Source: Lytechinus variegatus (lineage: Eukaryota > Echinodermata > Echinoidea > Temnopleuroida > Toxopneustidae). From it: DNA of 64,000 nucleotides. The stretch covers positions 13,464,624 to 13,528,623 of the forward strand of contig NC_054755.1 of the NCBI RefSeq assembly GCF_018143015.1, in the 5' to 3' direction. Position numbers and translations under genes: made by a program. Below the pieces are notes generated by a model. That model worked only from the letters and a program-made list of their open reading frames with translations, did no database searches and was not told the DNA's origin. Every line of letters starts with the position of its first letter. The stretch's first letter is position 1. Below are positions 36,946 to 49,654 of the stretch, in pieces.

Positions 36946-37537
36946 TAAAGGGGAATGAAACCTTTGGAACAAATAGGCTTGTGTAGAAACAGAAAAATCA
37001 AAGAATTAGAATAAAGAAAGTTTGATAAAAATCGGACAAATAGGGAGAAAGTTATGAGCATTTGAATATTGCAATCACTAATGCTATGGAGATCCTCACA
37101 TTGGCAATGCGACAAGGATGTGTGATGTCACTGATGAACAACTTTCCCTTTGGTGGACTATAAAATACCCTCAAAATGTCTCTTTTTGTTTTTTTCTTAT
37201 GATGATACAAACTCTTTATCCATGATGTATTCTTAAAAATATGTATTACATGTCCTCATGTAGACAGAACACATGATTTATAGATAGATGTGATAAAAGA
37301 GGCAATTATAGTGAAATATATACTAAAGTAATGGGGAGAGTTGTTCACAAGTGACATCACACATCTTTGTCGCATTGCCAATTTGCTATCTCCATAGCAT
37401 TAGTGATCGCAATATTCAAATGCTCATAACTTTCTCATTATTTGTCAGATTTTTCTCAAACTTTCGTTCATCTGTTTTTTTGATTTTTCTGTTTTCACAC
37501 AAGCTATCTTGTTCCAATGGTTTCATTCTCCTTTAAA
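36946..37537. mobile_element. Foldback element (TAAAGGGGAATGAAACC family)
   Basis: TTTAAAGGGGAATGAAACC is mirrored by GGTTTCATTCTCCTTTAAA. The arms contain AAAATCGGACAAATAGGGAG, AAAGTTATGAGCATTTGAAT and their complements, and GTGTGATGTCAC / GTGACATCACAC. About 590 bp, non-coding. The ORF at 37351-37536 is part of an arm. Confidence 0.85.
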
Positions 37538-37676
37538 TTCAGAATCAAAGAGCCAATGGCTTGGTGTATGTCAAGCACTAAGTGATTATGATTTCAGAGG
37601 ATGGGCGGAGCCATATTCTACACGAAAATGCATTTCTGAACATTGACCACGTAAAAAAGGCGACTCATTACATGTA

Positions 37677-37835
37677 TGTATGGATGAGTGTGTGGGCTTG
37701 GGTGTGAGGGTGTGTGTGTGTGAGGGTGTGCGTGGAGGTGTTGGAGTGTTTGCGCGTTTATGTTTGTGATCGAGATAAAGGGGGTGGGGATAAGTGTGTA
37801 TCTGTATTAGGGTGTGTGTGCGTGAGGGTGTTTGA
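37677..37835. repeat. GT/GTGA-rich simple repeat
   Basis: Degenerate (GTGTGA)n and (GT)n tracts on the plus strand. The His/Pro/Thr-rich minus-strand frames are artefacts. Confidence 0.8.
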
Positions 37836-38650
37836 AGTTGTGTATAGCATGGGGAGTGTTCCTTTGCACAAACCCTTTCCATTCCAATAAGGCTCTATCA
37901 CGTCTATGGTGAGGTCCAAAACCTCCCAAACTGAAGGAGGCAGATGCCCCCAATGTCCCATGCCCTACGCCATCGATGAAAGGGGAACGTGATTTACGCA
38001 ATCGGGAATGACCTTGATGATGACGAGGATGTTAACGGAATGATTGATTGACTGGCATGATGATGTGCTTTCGATGGGGTTACCTTTATTGATTGCATTA
38101 GTGTAGAAGGTATAGACCTATTAAGCCGTCATCAACTTATTAAGCTGGTTGCTATTGTGCCAAATTGCGCTGGCATCCTCATGGTCATGGCGAGCATTCA
38201 CGAAACAAATTGTGAGTGATATTGTTATAAGCTACGGGAAATATTGTATGTGGTTGGCTGAGAGCAAATTAGTTAGTAGAAATGACTTAGTGAACTCTTA
38301 TTGAAACGCTCCCAAGAGATAGTAGTGGAAAGATAACACAAACCCCGATATTCTGTTCTTTTGAAAGAAAGATGACGTAACATCTAGGGGGAAATTTCAA
38401 AGATGATATAGAGATAATGGATAGGGATAAAGAAAAACAGTGAATATATCACACTGTAATTCATTCGCTCTGTTGTTTTATATGTAGGTATATAGACTTG
38501 TTATGCCTTTGAATGAACCTACATGCATATAAATCTGAAGAGACACAGGAACGACGCTACGAGATGAGGTGGGCAACTACAATTTTTTTTTTATAAGTAA
38601 TGAAACAAATAAAGGAAAGAAGGAAGGGAGAGAGAGAAAAAAAAAGACTG

Positions 38651-38686
38651 TCAACAAGATAGACCTATGCTGGTCTATCTTGTTGA
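38651..38686. repeat. Perfect 15-bp stem hairpin
   Basis: TCAACAAGATAGACC, a 6-base loop, then GGTCTATCTTGTTGA. The complementarity is exact. No neighbouring repeat family was recognised. Confidence 0.85.
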
Positions 38687-39593
38687 CTGAGAAAGAGGAG
38701 CCAACTTTAGCGGGTCTTGCACCCCCTTCTGATACCCCGGCGCCGCCCCTGAAAAGACATTACTCCCCTCTCCCCGAGATGTCAGTGCCTTCTCCCAGTT
38801 TCATATTGTTTCTACATTTTCCAGGATCTCCAATTTCATTCATTCAATGTTTCGAGAAAAAGGTAATTTTCCAAAGATGCAATCACGACAATGACGCCAT
38901 TCTTGATGAAGATGATCGATGAAGTGACACCACCCTCCCAAGGCATCCAACAGATCATTTCCCTAAAGAATAGCTGATCTATGTTCTCAGAACTTGATTA
39001 AAAAATCTTTATAAAAGCTTCCAACTTTTGTTGCATTTTTACCAATTGAAGATTATTAAAGATAGGGAGAAAACAAAGTAATTTCTGATTAGTTTGGAGT
39101 AACGATGGCTTATTTTTAGCACTGGGTGGCAAGACTTCATATGCCTGAAACTTTAAATGATGAATAGCATTTTTGTTTTGATAAGAGGACAATGTTATAA
39201 AAATAAAACCAGACAATCACCACGAAGGAAAAATTACTCCTCTGGATATAGTCTTATAATTTATTCTACTCCACCGGGTGTCGATCCGTGACGTCATTTA
39301 AGTGGGTGGGGATTAAACAATAGATCATCCTCCTTGAACAATAGATTCACAGCACAAATCGACATCCATGATCTACACTGTGCTGCACCCAAACCCAGGG
39401 GAGGTAGAATGTTATTTGGCGGAAATGTATTCCTTGAAATGCTTTCACACTTCAGAACAATCTTGCCTGGCTATTCAAGCGAGGGCAATGATATTCAATC
39501 CTTTGGTAGCGCAGACTAAACGGTTAATTGGTACAAGAGTGTTATATAAGAAAACTGTTACCATTATGTTAGCATGCTCCCATTACTGTTAAC

Positions 39594-40037
39594 ATGCTCC
39601 CACCTTCATTTCACAATGTTTATACTATGAACACATCTATCCATTCATACCCTACGCGGAACTATTCTAATTTCCATTTAATCTACCCCAAATTGGTTAT
39701 TGCGCAGACATCCATAAGACACCATGGTCCTGATTTGTGGAACTCTCTACCAGAATCTATAAAAAGATCCACGTCTCTTTACTCATTTAAGGCAAACGTT
39801 AAAAATCTATGTTGATATCCGAATATTTGAAGTAAAATTTCTGTGTCGATGTGTCATCATTAAAGCATCATCACCATCATCATCCTCTCCATCGCCTTCA
39901 TCTTCACCATTTCACCATCATCTTCATCCTTATCATCTCCATCTTCATTGCTCAAATTACATTACTGCTGTTTTTTAATGAAATGTACTGTATATCGATT
40001 TTGCTGTATTGATGTATTATATTAATAAATGAGTTTT
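39594..40037 (+). mobile_element. LINE 3' end remnant
   Basis: The frame to 39815 encodes HSYPTRNYSNFHLIYPK, then RHHGPDLWNSLPESIK, then a stop. This is the C-terminus of a non-LTR reverse transcriptase. The 3' UTR has an ATC/CATCATCTTCAT simple repeat (39860-39960) and ends near TTAATAAATGAG (about 40030). Different family from the copy at 4597. Confidence 0.7.
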
Positions 40038-41340
40038 AACCTGGGGTTGTCATTTTTCAAGCAATCTGCTTAATACGATGACAATCCTTCTCCTGCAAAT
40101 TGTAAAATTGTAATTTTTATTATTATTGAATTATTTTGAAACATACAGTGTAGTGTAGGTCCTACTTTGGTATATATAGCCATGGTAGTATCAAACCCAA
40201 CGTATCATTATTTTTCTCAACGCATAACAGGTAATTAAATAGAGTAACACCACCATGACACCAAAGACCTTTCAGTTGTCTTCCTCTATTCCCTACTTAA
40301 AAAGAAAGAAAAAAAAACATTGGATGCGGTTGTCCCTGCCCACACTTGCGCCGCCCAGGTTTTTCCTCAAATTTTAATGAAATCATAAATTGGAATGCGA
40401 CTGCATTATCAAGATGTGGTTTTGCTCATTCTACATTTCTTTATTCAAGTTGTATTTTTCAAGTAATACATAATACCTTTCTTAAGTGCGTCATACATTC
40501 CATCATTTGTTTTTAAATCCCCAGCTAAATTCAGCCAGACTCAGTCCCTTATACTGAAATCATAACTTTAGCCCAGGGGCCTTTATCATAATGCATTCAG
40601 CCAATCCTCGAGTAACCGATATGCTATCGTTTTCTGCTTTGATTGTTTGTTGAGAACTTATACCTTACCTGCCGTGCTTGTAAAACTCTCATCAATATAC
40701 CACATTTCTCCTCATCTCTCGGCATTTATTTACCGACTTGGATTTCAAGCGGTCGTTATCTTTCCCCGCTCGAGTGCACTTCCGCTTCCGGTTCGAGAGG
40801 TCAAGAGCCCAATTATCGTCTTCTCGAGTATTTGGATGCACTGGAGGTGGAGGCAAGCATGAAGGTCCTTGTCTCAGGAAAATGAAACAAATTACAATAT
40901 CACCAAGAAGGTTGGTATAGTCGCAGCCGATTTGATCAGCATTGAATTACAAGTTATAATGGGAATGCTATTCGGAACAGAGTGCACAAATGCTAAGTAG
41001 AAAGTTATCAAGCATTTGTTTAAATTCAAGATGATATAGAATAACGATTTAAAATCATATCACGATAAACAATTGTGGAAATATATAGAAATGAACGGTG
41101 TACGAACGGTAAAATAAAACATTGTGTTTCCTCATCAAAGGAACAGTGTAATATATCATCGGTATGATCGTCCTGATTATCTGTTTTTATTTTGCCCCAA
41201 TGGATCCCCAAATACTCTAGTTTCTCAAATGATATTTTGTATTGTCATGGAACTAACCGACATAAAAAGAGTTATTTGACTCTATGTTATGATGGAAGAG
41301 AAAAGTCACCATAGAAAATCCAGGAAAAGGTGGAATTTAA

Positions 41341-41365
41341 CCCCCCCCCCCCCCACACACACACA
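41341..41365. repeat. C-run followed by (CA)n
   Basis: C14 followed by ACACACACACAC. Simple repeat. Confidence 0.85.
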
Positions 41366-42192
41366 CTCACTGAACTGATGGCAGACGGTACTTTGATCCG
41401 TAGAGGTAAAAGACATGCCTTTTTTCATTCCATGCCTCGACCACTGTTTGGTGCATTTATTTTTTTTCAAAGGCGATGAACATTTTTTAACTTGTCAACC
41501 AATCAAAGACACGTCAACCCCCTTTAAGAAAACCATATATAGATCCACGACTGCTCTATGTGCATAGACCTTGGATATTGCTTCTGTGAGAAAAGCCCGA
41601 ATCTACAGTCCCATTCGTTTACAATGAAGTGGGTTTTGCAGAAGTATCGAGTTTCCTGCGCTTTACTCAAGTGCTCAAGCTGGACTTGATTGAATTGCAG
41701 AGGATACACCAGCGGCGTATCTGGGAAAAGCTGTGCCCCCGGGGCAAGTGATAAATTCACGCCTTCAAACTTGCATTCCAGGGTGATTCTTTAGGTGTAC
41801 ATGTATATCACTTTGAAATCTTCCAGATTTAAAATGAAGCATGTAGGCCTATTATAGATTTGTCTAACTTTGCATTTTCACGTCATATGAAAAAAAGTTA
41901 CGCATCCGTTACGCCAGTGCATTCGATGAGGCACTTTGGCTTTGATAGTGTACCAGGGGGGGGGGGGGGAGGACTGGAATGGGGTGGGGCAAATTGCCTG
42001 GACACACTCTTGATGACTCCCTGTAATTGTAGAGAAATGTGTGTCCCTACTGACATTTCCCTACTGCCGTGATTTTCCATGTACAAGTACTCCACCGCAG
42101 CGAACTGACTCAATTGCCACATTTTTCTACATTACTATTAAAGTTAAAACAGGAACATTTCATTTTCTAAGGCCTAGTAGTTCTTTGAAGTG

Positions 42193-42345
42193 ATGATGAT
42201 GTTTTCGAATATGAGCCCGAACATCGCGATGGGAACTGGGTCTTTCTTCTCCAATCTGTCGGACAAGGAACCCGGTGAAACACTGATGACCGGCTCGCCG
42301 GCTCAGTTTCCACTTCAAGACAAGAAGGAGTGGCGCTTGTCATAG
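42193..42345 (+). CDS. Possible short ORF or exon, unrecognised
   Basis: Unrecognised 50-codon frame: three Met, then FSNMSPNIAMGTGSFFSN, then an acidic/basic polar part ending KKEWRLS and a stop. It lies in a GC-richer island (42200-42420) without repeat signatures, unlike most of this region. It could be the 5' coding exon of a gene extending beyond, but there is no convincing splice donor before the stop. Low confidence. Confidence 0.15.
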   Translation: MMMFSNMSPNIAMGTGSFFSNLSDKEPGETLMTGSPAQFPLQDKKEWRLS

Positions 42346-43389
42346 CGAAACAAGAGCCGCAGAATTCTTATCATGAAACCCGACCCATACGAGTTGAATA
42401 CGGATAATAATTGAAACTCGGACCGGAGTCATCTTTAAGCAAAAGTACGCCAGCGGAATTTAACTTCTAAAGGAGGAGTGCAAGTTTAAATCTCCGTTTA
42501 CCCCTCGGTAAGATCCTTATGGTACATGTTCAGCAAAAAAATGAGGAGTATTTACTCGATGAAACGAGACACCCGGACGAGTTTTCTTGAAGGGTCGGAC
42601 CAATCCCGGACAAAGCAACAAAAAGGCATATCGTATCTCCAGTGGGCTTTTAAAACCTAGTATCTCAAAATTAAGATATTTTGATGACGACTTAGAATAA
42701 GCTTGACTTTAGAGTGACAACATTGGTAGCATCCTTCCTTTACCTAGACAGAATTCTTGACATGTATAAGGAGATTGTTTTCACACAGCATAAGATTGTC
42801 ACCATTGTCATATTGTAAAAAAAAATTGCCTTTTCTACGCTGTCCTCAAAATGTTTAAATTTTGAGAAACGAGGTTTTATCACCTCAGCCACGATATGCA
42901 ACAGTCACACCAAGGAGATATAGACTCTATACTGTCCGATAGTATAGAGCTTAAAGGCTCGCCAAACCTAGTCTGTCGACAAAGACCCCGATTGATACTT
43001 TGATCAATAAGTGGGTCTTCACACAAGATTACATGTAGCACATACAATACCTGCTGTTTCAATTATAGAGCGAGAGGGCATTCAGTACGCAAGTCATCGT
43101 AGGCTGCGCAATCAGACCAATCAACTCGCGTGAAGGGTTTGCACAGCGGAATACATAAAGCCAAAGGTGAAACCGAAATTTGTCATCTCTCCTTGAAACT
43201 ATTTTTTTTTAGAAGTGGGCCTCCCATTGAACTAAAGTTTGGATTGATCGATATCCCTAGATTCGCTGGCTCCCTCCTATAAGAAGCCTTCTTGGACAAA
43301 ATTAATATTAATTTGAACCATTAATAGAGCGCAGCTATAACATATCAATATACTCTTCTGCTTTGATATCACGGTATTCTAATTATTAT

Positions 43390-43600
43390 TACCCCGGTTG
43401 TGGCTGAGCCGCCATAAAGGTACTCATGCATTCGAGGAATTTCTGTGTACCGGGCACCCATTCACCTCACCTGGGTTGAGTACAGTACAATGTGGGTAAA
43501 TTTCTTGTTGAAGGAAAACATGCCATGGGTGGGAATCGAACCCACGCCCCTCAGATTGAAAGACGAGTATCGTAAACATTAGACCACGATGCCCACCCCC
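43390..43600 (-). mobile_element. tRNA-derived SINE (copy 1)
   Basis: On the minus strand the tRNA-like head carries an A box (TGGTCTAATG, plus 43577-43586) and a B box (GGGTTCGATTCCC, plus 43531-43543). The body on the plus strand includes CCCATTCACCTCACCTGGGT and TTTCTTGTTGAAGGAAAA, conserved with copies 2 and 3. Its head matches a different tRNA spacer from theirs, so it is a subfamily or an older copy. Confidence 0.8.
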
Positions 43601-44639
43601 CAAAAAAAATCATTGAAAAACTAAAATGGTAATTTAAATTTATTCAAATTTTGTATTGCATTACTACTCATGATACATACATTTTTTCCACAATAATTAT
43701 GGAAAAATCTTCTTGGAAATGACAGTAAAAAAGGGTATAAATTTGAACCCAGCCCCTTTGGTTAATGATGTAAAGAATCATTGAAAAACTAACATGTTAC
43801 ATTGCGTCACACCATGTAATATTATGGAAGTCGGTATATACATGTATAAATATATATATTTTTTTTTTTTAAAGATTACAGCTACTAGAATGGGTTGAAA
43901 CTGGTAAGATAAATTCGGCATGATTATTGCGGCCGATATGTAAGCGATTTGAACACGGTGATTCTTTGTCGCAACAAAATGTAAAACAGTGTCTTTTAAG
44001 ATTGAAATGTACATTGATTATTTAATTCATCAGTTTAACCAAAAATTGTCTTATTCATTCTCGTTTTTTTCGGGAGGGATGTAGTAGGTTTTTATAAATA
44101 TATTAAAGACAAGTACTCAACAGTTCAAAATAACTCGTATCAGAGTTTGATTTATTTGCAATTAAACAATGAAACAGTTAATTTTCGAAATAAGAAAAAG
44201 AACCCCAGTAAACAATGTTTAGTTTGAAAGTCTTGACCCTTTAAAATACTTGGCTATGATTATGACATTTGGAAACAACAATGTCATGAATGTGATAAAC
44301 GTCAAAATATTAGCCAAATCTTAGCTGATGCACAACGATGCAAATAAAAAGGTAAAACCGAAGAGACATATCAACAGATTGAGGTTATTAGGGCAAATAT
44401 TCAACGAATAGTGAAGGAGGAATAAAAGTATTACATGAATTAAGCTAGTTTTAGATATCATAAGCTACTGATTCGAAGTTCTTTATTCCTGTTGAAATTA
44501 AGAATTGGGTAAGAGTAAAAATCGAAATTGAGAAGGGAAAAAACAGGGGTATCAGATAAGAACAGATAAGGAGAATGCGAAGAAGATATAAAAAAATTAT
44601 TATATACAATATATGAACAGAGAAATAGATTGATAGATT

Positions 44640-44905
44640 AAAAGAAAGAAAGAAGGAAGGAATTGAGGAAGGAAGGAAGAAAGAAAGAAAGAAAGAAAGA
44701 AGAAAAAAAGAAAGAGAGAAGGAAGGAAGTAAGAAAGAAAGAAAGAAAGAAAGAAGGAAGGAAGGAATTAAGGAAGGAAGGAAGAAAGAAAGAAAGAAAG
44801 AAGAAAAACAAGAAAGAAAGAAGGAAGGAAGGAAGGAAGAAAGAAAGAAAGAGAGAAAGAAAAAGAAAGAAAGTAAGGAAGGGAGGAAAGAAAGTAGGTA
44901 GGGAG
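44640..44905. repeat. (GAAA/GGAA)n microsatellite
   Basis: About 260 bp of purine-only tetranucleotides. A higher-order unit (AAGGAAGGAATTRAGGAAGG at 44654 and 44756) has a period of about 102 bp. The Lys/Glu and Phe/Leu/Ser frames are artefacts. Confidence 0.95.
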
Positions 44906-45208
44906 GCATGACGGAATAAAGAAAGAAATTTAAAAAAAGGAAAAAAGTAAGTGGAATGTGAAAGATTGGCAAAGGGAAGGTCCTATATTAACTCATCTCC
45001 TGCAAGCCCGAAGCCGACCAAATAGAAATATGATTCTTTATGTCTACAATCGCAGACCGATCAATACCAAATAAACGCCATTTTAGCCCTGTGAGGTGCC
45101 AATTTGCGGATATTTTTGTTCCCTTCGATGCGCTATGCCACTTCAATTTTCAATATGAAATATAAGTGCATCTTCATTATACTACATTTTTAATATTATT
45201 ATAAAAGG

Positions 45209-45250
45209 ATTTCTGAGTGTTGGAAATTAAAATTTCCAACACTCAGAAAT
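45209..45250. repeat. Perfect 20-bp inverted repeat, 2-bp spacer
   Basis: ATTTCTGAGTGTTGGAAATT, then AA, then AATTTCCAACACTCAGAAAT. Exact complement over all 20 positions. It sits just left of a foldback element and could be a solo terminal-repeat pair. Confidence 0.9.
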
Positions 45251-45315
45251 GTTTTAACCAACCTACTTACTTAGCATGAAGCAGTTGGTTGGGGTGTAAT
45301 GTGATGTAAATATGA

Positions 45316-45848
45316 TTAAAAAAAAGAAAAACAAAATAGACAAACACAACACTAAAAAAATCATTAAAATCGGAGAAGGAATAAAGAAGTTATGACACTT
45401 TAAAGATTTGCATTACTTCTGTGAAACAGTTCTATGCATGTCTTCGTAAATATTCAACGATAAAACTGATGATATCATATACCCAGTTGTTCTTTTATAT
45501 TTTGTCATATAAAATCCTATTTAATCACATTTTTGTCCTCCAAGAAATAGAAACGAATTGGATTAACAACTGATTTCATGCATTAGGTATTTATTGCTGT
45601 AACTTAATTATTATAAGGGTTAATTTCATGTATATAAAAATATGAAATAATTCATGTAATGACATAAGAAAACTGAAAGTGGGGATGTTACATCATCAGC
45701 CAACCTAATGAATATTCCCGACGATGTGCGTTACTGTTTTTACAAATCAATAACTTTGCTATTTGTTATCGGTTTTTAAATGAGATTTTTAGTATTTTGC
45801 TTCATGTATATGAATATAGATATTTTCAGCCTGGAGTACCGCTTTAAG
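45316..45848. mobile_element. Foldback element, degenerate (31461 family)
   Basis: The arms contain AAAATCGGAGAAGGAATAAA, AAGTTATGACACTTTAAAGA and, on the other side, TTTGCTATTTGTTATCGG, ending TTTTCAGCCTGGAGTACCGC. The latter resembles the right end of the 31461-32057 element. The left terminus is eroded. Confidence 0.65.
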
Positions 45849-46084
45849 AAAAATATCAATTTTTATTGCATTTTTTCCCCTACAGTTATGACAGTTGTAA
45901 GTTTCATATGTTAATCGCTTTATTTTTTTGTCTGAGAGTGCAAGCAAGCCAGACCATTTTCTTAATATACAAGACGAAGGGAGAAAATTTAATTTTAAGG
46001 CCCATTCATATAGGGAATGAAAAAAAAATCTCCTTCTAAATCATTTCGATGTTCATAATTATGAACATTTGGGCCTTCCCGACC

Positions 46085-46185
46085 ATGGACCTGTTTCACA
46101 AAGACATACAACTATTGTGATTTTGCCAATTGTGTAACTTCCATGAAAATGTAATGATATAGTAGCTCTTTATGAAACGGGCCAA
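46085..46185. mobile_element. MITE remnant
   Basis: GGACCTGTTTCACAAAG at the left and CTTTATGAAACGGGCC at the right are inverted over about 16 bp. Internal ACTATTGTGAT repeats. About 100 bp. Confidence 0.55.
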
Positions 46186-46914
46186 GTTACAGACATGAAA
46201 GTACGGGCTGTGCCTTTGTTTGCACAAAAAAATGGGTAAAACTTTAACCAGCACGAGGGTAAATATATGTCCAACCAATTTGGGGCAGTATTTAACCCAA
46301 TGCAGGGAAGCATATTGTCCATTAAGGTTAAAAAATAAGTAGCAATTAGTTTAGAATGGGCAAAATTTTCATCACATCGGATAAATAAAAAGGCCGAGAA
46401 GAAATGCCCAATGTTAGTTGGACACATAATTACCTTCATGGAGCATATTTACCCAGTATTTTTTAGAGTGTACGAGACAATATAATTGGTGTGATGTATT
46501 TCTCTTTGAACTAATGATATAGTTGTGCAGTGCATTAGAAAGTGTCGATGGTAGCAGAAGTCAGCCGAAAGCATAAGAAACAAAACCGTAATTGAAGGAA
46601 TGAAATACCCAATCAAACCCCCTTGTGTTAACGCAAAGTACATTTAATAGTTTTACATCTAACGCTGATAGCAGAGTGTGGCGCCTCCTCTGTCCAGCGC
46701 GCAGCGTCTACGGCAATAAACGGATCAAGTAAAAGAGCTTTGGCGTCATTCTGTGAATAAAAGGATCTTAACAAGTTTGGGGTTAGTGATTGTGCTTGAT
46801 AAAGGAAGATGTTGAAAAAGAAGAAAAAATGAACAATAGGAGAGAAAAGAAAATCAAGATAATGAAATTGTGTTAAAAGAAAGAATGAGAATTTATCATC
46901 ATTCTGCATATTCT

Positions 46915-47085
46915 CTTAGCCTCCTCCTCCTTTTTTCGTTTCTTTTTCTCTTCTTCTGTTTCTTCTTGTTCTTCTTCTCCCTCGTTTTCTCATTATTGTT
47001 TTAAACTATCAATGTCGTTATCATCATCAGCATCACCATCATCATCATCTTCACCACCAACACCACCACGGCACCACCATCATCT
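46915..47085. repeat. CTT-rich and (ATC/CAC)n simple repeats
   Basis: A pyrimidine-rich CTT/CTC block (46915-46995) is followed by ATCATCATC/CACCACCA (47020-47080). Confidence 0.85.
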
Positions 47086-47519
47086 GTTTTGTAATTGAGA
47101 CAATCATCAGTTTAAAGAGTATAATCATCTATAGACTGGACGAAAATGTTAACAAAAAAGATAAAGATTATATAACACATCACAAAACACAGTTGTCGCG
47201 TTGTTTTTATTTTCGTTTATTTTTTGATGATATTTAGACTGATCTCCCATTGATGGCATTGTATTCATTTTATTCATCCAATATTCCCTTCAAATATTTG
47301 GCCCCCTTTCCATTACATTATGACTCCGACGTACCTGATCGCTTTCTAAATTTAGCCATTTCCAGTGATGGAGTTATCTCCTTATTTTAACCTGAATGAC
47401 ATTTAGGGCGATCTTCGCCCGATGAAATGGAACTCATTCCTAGTGATTTAAGGAGCTTCCCTGCTCAAGTGATGGTTTATTTTGGTTTGGCATGAGAGAG
47501 ATGGGGAAAGAGAGACAAA

Positions 47520-47645
47520 GGGGGGGGGGAGAGATTGGGGATGAAAGAGGAGACCAAAAGTGAGAATGTGTGTAAGAGAGAAATTGAAAATTAGGAGGGA
47601 GGGAGGGAGTGAAGGAAGGAAGGAAAGAAGGAGGGAGAGAAGGCA
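47520..47645. repeat. GA/GGA-rich purine tract
   Basis: G10 followed by degenerate GAGA and GGAGGGAGGAAGGAAGG units. Confidence 0.8.
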
Positions 47646-47683
47646 AGATATATGTTTCCCCTACTAAACGCATTAGTGGATCA

Positions 47684-47830
47684 GGGGCCCGTTGCAGAAA
47701 GAGTTGCAATCGATTGCAACTCTGAAAATCATGCGCAACTTGATTTTCAACCAATCAACAGCGCGCATTTGGGACTTGCGTTTGATTTTCTGACTTGCGT
47801 TTAAACGCAACTCTTTCTGCAACAGGCCCC
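47684..47830. mobile_element. MITE (GGGGCCCGTTGCAGAAAGAG ends)
   Basis: GGGGCCCGTTGCAGAAAGAG, then TTGC at the left, is inverted as GCAACTCTTTCTGCAACAGG, then CCCC at the right. Inner arms include TTGATTTTC. About 147 bp. Ends related to those of 5428-5584. Confidence 0.85.
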
Positions 47831-48621
47831 AGGGATGTTAAAGTTTCTTACTGGATAGGCATAATAGAAGAGAATGCAGTATAAAGATTTATAACTATTC
47901 ATTCTTTCCTTCTCTTCTCTTCCCATTCATTTCTTTTCATTTCATATTATTTCATTTCATTGCCTTTCATTTCGGTACAATTAGATCGATTTCTTTTCAC
48001 TTCCCTTCATTAAATTTCAATATTTTTGATCGGGAAGGAGGCGGAGGTGTTAAAACGAGGAGAGGGTTTGTCTTTTACATAAAAGCGATGGGCGTATGTG
48101 CGGTCTAAAATAGAAATTAGGCCTCGATTACAGAAACCCATCCACTTATAATAAACTGGATAATAAAACAGTTTTACCGTTATCCTCCTGTGTGAAACAG
48201 TTTCGAGACAAATGCAAAGATTCGTGACTCTGAGAAGATCCACGTAATCTTTAGTAGTCTGAATATGATCAATAAAGCTTATTCTCAGTCGACAAGGTGT
48301 CTTCCCTCGCGTGGACCCGTCGGATCACGATCAAAGAACATGAAGAGTCGGGAGAAATGGTAGTTTGGAAGTTCTGAAAGAAGATGGAGATGGGGAAGAA
48401 GGAGGAGGAGAAGGAGGTAGGAGGAAAAAAAATCAAAATGAGAAGGTGACAAACATTAAATAAGGGATTAAGTAGCCCCCAAGATCTGACACGAAGGCTA
48501 CTTTTACTTGAACCTGATAGACAAAATACGAGCTTGAAAAAAAGTCTTATTTAAGAACTTCAATATGTAAAGTCTTGATAAATAAGTGGAGAATCAATAA
48601 ATGACTAAGAAATATATTAGA

Positions 48622-48670
48622 GGGAGAGAGAGAGAGGGGGGGGGGGGGCAGACAGAGACAGACAGACACA
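48622..48670. repeat. (GA)n-G run-(CAGA)n simple repeat
   Basis: GAGAGAGAGAG, then a G-run of about 12, then CAGACAGAGACAGACAGACAC. Confidence 0.9.
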
Positions 48671-49155
48671 CAAATATACTGATCATGAATGTTGCACGTG
48701 CGCAATGTAACCCTTCGTGACCTTTACCCTTGTGCTCTCGGTTCAATCGTTACATCTTCATGAAGGTTGATGAGAAGATAATGAATGATTCAATCCGGGC
48801 TTCAAGCATCTTTCTCGATTGCTTCTGGGGTAGATGAATTTCATTCCGTTTCTGTTTTTCCTTCCTCTCACTCCTCCTCAACAACAGCATCTAGACGAAA
48901 CATTTGCTGCAAGTCAAAGAGGTTTTTAAAGGAATTCGTTGTTTTAGAGAAGCTTGATTCGACAACGGGTTTTCTTTGTGGAATATTGACTTGATTATTT
49001 TGATTTGCTTTCACATATTTTTGGTGAAACTTTATTTCCAATGATGTTCAGGTGGAAAAACATAATAGGAGGAATATTTCGAACACCGTTGCCAATATCA
49101 AGATAAAAAACCTCTAACACATCCTTTACGGAATTTTGTTTATTAAGTTTACCTT

Positions 49156-49459
49156 ACACTCTTGAAAAAAAAACCCTCATTTTACAGACAAAAAGAAGGT
49201 TTTGCAGAAAGCAATAACAGAATTATTCTGTAAATTCATAAAACAGGATTTTTCTGCAATATAACAGAACAGGTCTGTTTAAAGATGGGAAAAGTGTGTT
49301 TTATTAAAAGAAATGTGTAAGGCTTCATACACCAAATACCAGTCTCCTGTCATTTTACATGATCTGATGTAAGATTACGCAATCTGGTAAGATTACAGGT
49401 GTTATCGGGACTCTGCTGCAGGAACTTCTTTTAATATAGATAAATTTTTTAGCAGTGTA
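49156..49459. mobile_element. MITE with ACACT...AGTGT ends
   Basis: The left ACACTCTTGAAAAAAAAACC and the right AAATTTTTTAGCAGTGT are inverted at their ends. The interior has repeated AACAGAATTATTCTG and TAAGATTAC phrases. Related in end type to 55170-55346. Non-coding. Confidence 0.6.
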
Positions 49460-49654
49460 TTAATAGGTTCAGAGAATCCATTTATTTGCATTTTAAATAC
49501 AACAATGAGAATGATTATCATTATTAAATAGCTACAAAAATTATTGTTCGTGTTTTGCACGTGATGGCACTTTCAGCGAACTCGATATTCAGGTTTCTTT
49601 TATAACAAATTTTAACTTTTCCTGGGAGAGTGCCTTTTTTGATAAACATAATAT

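Noticed and set aside
44451..44972. 173-residue minus-strand Phe/Ser/Leu-rich 'membrane protein'
   Set aside because: Translation of a purine microsatellite on the opposite strand.
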